Assembly: GCF_030294945.1 (NCBI RefSeq) | Contig: NZ_AP018448.1 | Location: 620,001-684,000, forward strand | DNA length: 64,000 nucleotides | DNA from: Streptomyces graminofaciens | Lineage (GTDB): Bacteria; Actinomycetota; Actinomycetes; Streptomycetales; Streptomycetaceae | Reading direction: 5' to 3' | Part shown: positions 46,586 to 64,000 of the stretch, one piece after another | How positions within the stretch are numbered: the stretch's first letter is position 1 | Layout of the letters: each line of letters begins with the position of its first letter | Notes under the pieces: generated by a model | Told to the model about the DNA's origin: nothing | Database searches by the model: none | What the model saw: only the letters and a program-made list of their open reading frames with translations | Translations under genes and position numbers: made by a program

Positions 46586-47533
46586 ATGCGGGTCGTCATG
46601 TTCGGTTATCAGACCTGGGGACATCGAACGCTGCAGGCTCTGTTGGACTCCGGACACGATGTGGTCCTCGCCGTCACCCATCCCGCGAGCGACCACGCGT
46701 ACGAGAAGATCTGGAGCGACTCGGTCGCCGATCTGGCCGAACAGCACGGTGTGCCCGTGCTGTTGCGCAACCGGCCGGGCGACGACGAGCTCCTTCGCAC
46801 GCTCAAGGAGGCCGACCCGGATCTCATCGTGGCGAACAACTGGCGTACGTGGCTGCCGCCCGAGATCTTCGATCTGCCGCCGCACGGCACGCTCAACATC
46901 CATGACTCGCTGCTGCCGCGGTACGCCGGTTTCTCGCCGCTGATCTGGGCACTCATCAACGGCGAGCGGGAGGTCGGGGTCACCGCGCACCGCATGGACG
47001 CCGAACTCGACATGGGCGATGTGCTGTTGCAGCGCTCGGTGCCGGTAGGGCCCGAGGACACGGCGACGGATCTGTTCCACCGCACGGTCGATCTGATCGG
47101 CCCGCTCGTCACCGACTCGCTCGAACTCATCGCCTCCGGCGAGGCGGTGTGGACGGCGCAGGACCGGTCGCGGTCGAGCTTCTTCCACAAACGGTCCCCG
47201 GAGGACAGCCGGATCGACTGGACATGGACCGCGGAGGAGTTGGAGCGGTTCGTACGCGCCCAGTCGGACCCGTATCCGAACGCGTTCACGCATCACCGCG
47301 GTGAGCGCATCCGGATCGTGTCGGCCGCCGTCTCTGAGGGCCGCTACGGCGGCACCCCGGGCCGGATCTTCATCAAGGAGGGCGACGGCGTCGTCATCGT
47401 CGCCGGTGCCGAGGCGCGCTCGGGCCGGCTGCCGGGGCTGGTGGTGAAGCGGGTGCGGACCGAGGACGGCACCGAGCACGCGGCGACGGAGTACTTCCGC
47501 ACGATGGGCGGTTATCTGACGGCTCGTCCGTAA
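46586..47533 (+). CDS. N5-hydroxyornithine formyltransferase (CchA-like)
   Basis: A 315-residue protein of the methionyl-tRNA formyltransferase family. The N-terminal formyltransferase fold has LIVANNWRTWLPPEIFDLP, the catalytic N-x-H motif in TLNIHDSLLPRYAGFSPL and the HRMDAELDMGDVLLQ segment; a short OB-like C-terminal domain follows. Such enzymes formylate N5-hydroxyornithine with N10-formyl-tetrahydrofolate. The ATG is preceded by GAGGAGGG. Divergent from the hydroxylase and controlled by the same iron box. Confidence 0.9.
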   Translation: MRVVMFGYQTWGHRTLQALLDSGHDVVLAVTHPASDHAYEKIWSDSVADLAEQHGVPVLLRNRPGDDELLRTLKEADPDLIVANNWRTWLPPEIFDLPPHGTLNIHDSLLPRYAGFSPLIWALINGEREVGVTAHRMDAELDMGDVLLQRSVPVGPEDTATDLFHRTVDLIGPLVTDSLELIASGEAVWTAQDRSRSSFFHKRSPEDSRIDWTWTAEELERFVRAQSDPYPNAFTHHRGERIRIVSAAVSEGRYGGTPGRIFIKEGDGVVIVAGAEARSGRLPGLVVKRVRTEDGTEHAATEYFRTMGGYLTARP

Positions 47534-47540
47534 GTCTGTC

Positions 47541-47588
47541 GTGACCTCGTGTCGGGTGCCGTCAGCCGGCGGCACCCGACACGGTCAC
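47541..47588. terminator. Bidirectional terminator overlapping the ABC ATPase stop codon
   Basis: A 13-base perfect stem (GTGTCGGGTGCCG with its complement), extended by a GTGACC/GGTCAC outer stem, between the convergent formyltransferase and ABC ATPase genes. Its right arm lies inside the last codons of the ATPase gene. Confidence 0.75.
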
Positions 47589-48536
47589 GGTTGCCGAACC
47601 GCTGTCGCCCTCGTGGTGGCGACCCATCGGGATGACCATCGGGGTGCGGCTGACCGGGTCCTCGCCGACCACACAGCGCAGTCCGAAGACGTCCTCGACC
47701 GTCGCGGCGGTGATGACGTCCGCGGGGGCGCCCTCACCCGCGATCCGGCCCCCCTTCATGGCGATGATGTGGTCGGCGTAACGACAGGCCTGGTTGAGGT
47801 CGTGCAGCACCATCACGACTGTGCGGCCCTGATGCCGATTCAGGTCGGTGACGAGGTCCAGGACGTCGATCTGGTGGGCGAGGTCGAGATACGTCGTCGG
47901 CTCGTCCAGCAGCAGTACGGGCGTGCCCTGGGCGACTGCCATGGCGATCCAGGCGCGCTGACGCTGGCCGCCGGAGAGTTCGTCGACGGCCCGATGGGCG
48001 AGGTCGGTCATGTCGGTGGCTCCGAGCGCCTCGTTCACCGCCGCCTCGTCGGCGGGCGACCACTGCCGCCACCAGGTCTGGTGCGGTGAGCGTCCGCGCC
48101 CCACCAGGTCGACGACGGTCAGCCCCTCCGGCGCCACGGGCGACTGCGGGAGGATGCCGAGCTGCTGTGCGAGGGCGCGGGTCGGCATCGAGTGCACCGA
48201 GCGGCCGTCGAGGTGGACGGTGCCGGCCTTGGGGGTGAGCAGCCGGGCCAGGGCGCGCAACAGCGTGGACTTGCCGCAGGCGTTGGCGCCGACGATCGCG
48301 GTGACGCGACCGGTGGGGATCACCAGGTCGAGGCCGTCCACGACCACCCGGTCGTCGTACGCGAGGCGCAGGCCTTCGGCGCGCAGTTCGGGTCCGAGGG
48401 CGCGGTCCTCGGACCCGTGAGCCCGGCGCTCGGGGCCGCCGGGGCCCTCGTGCGTCGCTGTCACGTCGTACGTCGCTGTCGCGTCGCGCGTCGACGACAC
48501 GTCGTGGTTCGATGACACGTCGTGGTTCGATGACAC
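47562..48536 (-). CDS. Siderophore ABC importer ATPase (FecE/CchE-like)
   Basis: A 324-residue ATPase: Walker A VGANACGKST, LSGGQRQRAWIAMAV signature, Walker B VLLLDEPTTYLDLAHQ, and the H-loop VLHDLNQA. It resembles FepC/FhuC-type ATPases of iron-siderophore importers. The GTG at 48536 follows AGGAGG that overlaps the permease stop codon, so the two are coupled. The first 45 residues before the ABC core are a low-complexity extension (SSNHDVSSNHDVSSTRD) made by a tandem repeat. Confidence 0.9.
   Translation of the reverse strand: MSSNHDVSSNHDVSSTRDATATYDVTATHEGPGGPERRAHGSEDRALGPELRAEGLRLAYDDRVVVDGLDLVIPTGRVTAIVGANACGKSTLLRALARLLTPKAGTVHLDGRSVHSMPTRALAQQLGILPQSPVAPEGLTVVDLVGRGRSPHQTWWRQWSPADEAAVNEALGATDMTDLAHRAVDELSGGQRQRAWIAMAVAQGTPVLLLDEPTTYLDLAHQIDVLDLVTDLNRHQGRTVVMVLHDLNQACRYADHIIAMKGGRIAGEGAPADVITAATVEDVFGLRCVVGEDPVSRTPMVIPMGRHHEGDSGSATVTVSGAAG
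48501..48536 (-). repeat. 18-base tandem repeat at the start of the ATPase gene
   Basis: Two exact copies of an 18-base unit encoding SSNHDV with its GTG, followed by a diverged third copy (SSTRDA). Each unit begins with a possible GTG start. Confidence 0.8.
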
Positions 48537-48540
48537 GTCT

Positions 48541-49650
48541 TCAGCCTCCTGAACCGGCGCGGTTGGCGCGCACGAGCAGCCACAGCAGTACGGGGGCGCC
48601 GAGCACCCCGGTGACGACCCCGACCGGAAGCTCCGTGTCCGGGATGATCTTCCGTGCCACGAGGTCGGACACGAGCACCATGACGGCGCCGGTCAGGCCC
48701 GCGGCCACGGGTGGCGGGAACGCGGTGCCGGACAGTCGCTGGGCGACCTGGGGCGCGGCGAGCGCGACGAAGGCGACGGGCCCGGCGGTCGCCGTCCCGA
48801 AGGCCACGAGTCCCACGGCGATGAGCAGGACGGCCACCCGGAGGAACTGGACGCGGGTGCCGAGGCCCCGGGCGACGTCGTCCCCGAGTTGCAGGACGCG
48901 CAGTTGCCGGCCGAGCAGCAGGGCCGCCGGGACCAGGACGGCCATGGTGAGGGCGAGCGGGCCGATCTGGTCCCAGGTGCGGCCGTTGAGGTTGCCCACG
49001 AGCCAGCCGAGCGCGGCCTGTGCCTGGAAGCGCTGGCCGCGGGCCATCAGGTAGTCGGTGGCGCTGGTGCAGATCCAGGAGACTCCGACGCCGACGAGGA
49101 CGATGCGGTAGCCGGTGGTGCCGCCTTTCCAGGCGAGGACGTACACGAGCAGTCCGGCGGTGAGCGCGCCGAGGAGGCCCAGGCCCTGGGTGCTCAGGCC
49201 CGCGTCCCAGCCGAGGACGATGCCGGCGACGACCGCTGTTCCGGCGCCCTGGGTGACGCCCATCAGGTCGGGGCTGGCGAGGGGGTTGTGGGTGACCGTC
49301 TGGAGGAGGGCGCCGGAGACGCCGAAGGCGATGCCGACGAGGAGTCCGGCGAGGGCGCGCGGCAGGCGCAGTTCGTGGACGATGAGTTCGGTGCCGGGGT
49401 CGCCCGTGCCGAAAACGGCGCGGACGACGTCGCCGAGTGGGAGGGAGATCTCGCCGATGGAGGTCTCCACGCAGAACGCCAGGAAGGCGACGGCCGTGAG
49501 GGCCAGGCACACGGCGAGCAGCCGGGGCCGTACGACCCCGGAGACGGGCGGCACGGGCAGCCGGAAGGTGATCCGTGTGGCGGAGCGGCGGGGTGCCGTC
49601 CGGTCGGTGGTGTCGCTTCGGCCCGTTCCGGGTGCGAGTCGGGTGGTCAT
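48541..49650 (-). CDS. FecCD-type siderophore ABC permease
   Basis: A 369-residue permease of the BtuC/FecCD family with about nine to ten hydrophobic helices. Family motifs: LRLPRALAGLLVGIAFGVSGALLQ, NPLASPDLMGVTQGAG, PVAFVALAAPQVAQRL (coupling-helix region) and PVGVVTGVLGAPVLLWLL. A Thr/Arg-rich segment of about 30 residues precedes the first helix. It is the second permease of the transporter operon and runs into the ATPase gene with overlapping signals. No binding lipoprotein gene is visible in the window. Confidence 0.92.
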   Translation of the reverse strand: MTTRLAPGTGRSDTTDRTAPRRSATRITFRLPVPPVSGVVRPRLLAVCLALTAVAFLAFCVETSIGEISLPLGDVVRAVFGTGDPGTELIVHELRLPRALAGLLVGIAFGVSGALLQTVTHNPLASPDLMGVTQGAGTAVVAGIVLGWDAGLSTQGLGLLGALTAGLLVYVLAWKGGTTGYRIVLVGVGVSWICTSATDYLMARGQRFQAQAALGWLVGNLNGRTWDQIGPLALTMAVLVPAALLLGRQLRVLQLGDDVARGLGTRVQFLRVAVLLIAVGLVAFGTATAGPVAFVALAAPQVAQRLSGTAFPPPVAAGLTGAVMVLVSDLVARKIIPDTELPVGVVTGVLGAPVLLWLLVRANRAGSGG

Positions 49651-49770
49651 GGGCTCACGGCTCCAGGCGTCGGGTCGGCAGGGGCACATGGCTCCACGTA
49701 TGTGCTCTCCGCGTGTCCGGTCGCACCGGGCCGCCGTTCCGCGGGTTCCGCACCTTCGTCGTCATGGCGC

Positions 49771-50811
49771 TCACAGCTCCGCGAGTCGGCGGCGGCGGAC
49801 CAGGGCGATGAAGAAGGGGCCGCCGATGAAGGCGACGAGGATGCCGGCCTGGATCTCGACGGGGCGGGCGATCAGGCGTCCGGCGATGTCGGCGGTGAGC
49901 AGGAGGCAGGGGGCGAGGACGGCCGACAGGGGCAGCAGCCAGCGGTGGTCGGGGCCGAGGCCGGCCGCCTGGGCGAGGACGCGGGCGATGTGCGGGACGA
50001 CGAGGCCGACGAAGACGACGGGCCCGATGACGGCGACCGCTCCCCCGGTGAGGAGGGTGACCGCCACGACCCCTTGGACGCGTACGAGGCCGAGTTTGAG
50101 GCCGAGCGACTTCGCCACGTCGTCGCCGAGCGCGAGGCTGTTCAGTGCGGGAGCGCAGGCCAGGGCGAGGAGCGCGCCGACGGCGAGGAACGGCAGGACG
50201 CGGAGCAGGACCCCGTCGTCCTGGTTGGCGAGGGAGCCCGCGTTCCAGAAGCGGTAGCGGTTGAGGGCGTCCGGATCGGTCAGGGCGATGGAGCTCGTCA
50301 GCGAGAACAGCAGCGAGGTCACGGCGACACCGGCGAGGGCGAGTTTGACCGGGGTGGAGCCGGACCGGCCGAGCCCGCCGAGCAGATACACCAGGACACT
50401 CGCGACGAAGGCACCGCCGAACGCGAACCAGATGTACCCGTACGCCGAGCTGATGCCGAGCACTCCGACCGACAGGACCACGGCGAAGGCCGCGCCCGCG
50501 CTGACGCCGAGGATGCCCGGGTCGGCCAGGGGGTTGCGGGTCAGCGCCTGCATCAGCGCGCCAGCGAGGCCCAGCGCGGCTCCGGTGGCCAGACCGAGGG
50601 CGGTGCGGGGCAGCCGTACGGACCAGATCACATTGTCGATACGGGAGCTGGGCGCGCCGCCGAGCAGGGTGTGCCAGACCTGGTCGAGCGGGACGCTCAG
50701 CGCGCCGAACGCCATCGACAGGGCGCACAGCACGAGCAGCGCCGCGCCGGAGAGGGCGAGCAGGATCACCGCGCGGGGGCCTTTCGCCGCCCGGACCGTC
50801 GAGGTCCCCAC
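49771..50811 (-). CDS. FecCD-type siderophore ABC permease, first gene of transporter operon
   Basis: A 346-residue BtuC/FecCD permease with about nine hydrophobic helices: VRLPRTALGLATGAALGLAGALMQ, RNPLADPGILGVSAGAA, PVVFVGLVVPHIARVL, and PVEIQAGILVAFIGGPFFI. The GTG at 50811 has AAGGAAG ten bases upstream. A 120-base gap separates it from the second permease. An iron box at 50830-50848 precedes it, so iron-repressed transcription towards the left is expected. Confidence 0.92.
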   Translation of the reverse strand: MGTSTVRAAKGPRAVILLALSGAALLVLCALSMAFGALSVPLDQVWHTLLGGAPSSRIDNVIWSVRLPRTALGLATGAALGLAGALMQALTRNPLADPGILGVSAGAAFAVVLSVGVLGISSAYGYIWFAFGGAFVASVLVYLLGGLGRSGSTPVKLALAGVAVTSLLFSLTSSIALTDPDALNRYRFWNAGSLANQDDGVLLRVLPFLAVGALLALACAPALNSLALGDDVAKSLGLKLGLVRVQGVVAVTLLTGGAVAVIGPVVFVGLVVPHIARVLAQAAGLGPDHRWLLPLSAVLAPCLLLTADIAGRLIARPVEIQAGILVAFIGGPFFIALVRRRRLAEL

Positions 50812-50829
50812 GTCTTCAACTTCCTTTGC

Positions 50830-50848
50830 TGAGGCTTGCCTTAACTGT
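50830..50848. promoter_or_regulatory. Iron box upstream of the transporter operon
   Basis: TGAGGCTTGCCTTAACTG and its neighbours match the DtxR/IdeR consensus at about 13 of 19 positions, 19 bases before the first permease start. Confidence 0.65.
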
Positions 50849-50946
50849 AGGCCCGAAAACGCTGGCCCGAAGGGCCGTTGAGCTGTCGGACTCCCGTGGA
50901 TCGCCGCTCCGCTCCCCGGGGAGCTCACCTTTGAGCACCCTGTGAA

Positions 50947-50965
50947 TTAGGTAACCCTTACCTTA
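50947..50965. promoter_or_regulatory. IdeR/DmdR iron box upstream of the NRPS
   Basis: TTAGGTAACCCTTACCTTA, an imperfect palindrome close to the DtxR/IdeR consensus, lies 60 bases before the NRPS start in the 214-base divergent region shared with the transporter. Confidence 0.82.
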
Positions 50966-51025
50966 GTATGTCGGCGATCCCCGGCCCAGGTCCGGGACCC
51001 CGACCCGCTGGGGAGGCTCACTGCT

Positions 51026-64000
<12,975 letters not shown>

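Noticed and set aside
48889-50832. Plus-strand open frame opposite the two permeases
   Set aside because: Acidic low-complexity shadow; the minus-strand frames are clear FecCD permeases.

Overview
The window is high-GC actinobacterial DNA and looks like a Streptomyces chromosome. The supporting evidence is the strong GC3 bias, GTG starts with AGGAGG-type ribosome binding sites, SARP regulators, the clpP3-clpP4-popR locus, a streptophobe-family protein and IdeR/DmdR-type iron boxes. It holds two different biosynthetic gene clusters separated by about 13 kb of ordinary chromosomal genes. No tRNA, rRNA, insertion sequence, phage gene or CRISPR array was seen.

Left cluster (1 to about 31.3 kb): a short modular type I polyketide pathway. 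It contains an incomplete PKS starting with an acyltransferase (AT) domain, a flavin-dependent monooxygenase, an unusual aminotransferase fused to a cyanobacterial-AAR-like acyl reductase domain, and a PKS module whose AT and KR are both degenerate (KS-AT0-DH-KR0-ACP). Divergent from these is a PKS module ending in a thioester reductase (KS-AT-DH0-KR-ACP-TD). Next come a discrete AT carrying an internal tandem repeat, three regulators (PucR-like, a large SARP with cyclase-like and ATPase domains, and a small SARP with a TTA codon), a full set of methoxymalonyl-ACP genes (fkbG, H, I, J, K homologues), a BAHD-like acyltransferase and an SDR. My reading is that methoxymalonyl-ACP is made locally and that a discrete AT could load it on the AT-dead module. 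The chain would leave as an aldehyde and be transaminated, giving an amine or a cyclised imine, followed by hydroxylation and acylation. The product is not identified.

Middle (about 31.4 to 45.1 kb): a chimeric remnant of an aldo/keto reductase and a LuxR regulator abuts the stop codon of an RNase H gene and probably marks the cluster border. Housekeeping and conserved Streptomyces genes follow: VOC proteins, DUF3105, TerC, the clpP3-clpP4 operon with popR, methyltransferase, DinB-like, FG-GAP, DUF6777-like and streptophobe proteins. The ClpP4 subunit lacks the catalytic histidine.

Right cluster (45.1 kb to the end): a hydroxamate siderophore pathway of the coelichelin/scabichelin type. It contains an ornithine N5-hydroxylase and a divergent N-formyltransferase with an iron box between them, an FecCD-type ABC importer (ATPase and two permeases), and a divergent giant NRPS running off the window. 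The visible NRPS is C*-A1(MT)-T-C-A2-T-C-A3(MT)-T-C-A4, where C* is a partial condensation domain. Its pocket residues read as serine for A2 and N5-hydroxyornithine for A3. Iron boxes precede the transporter and the NRPS.
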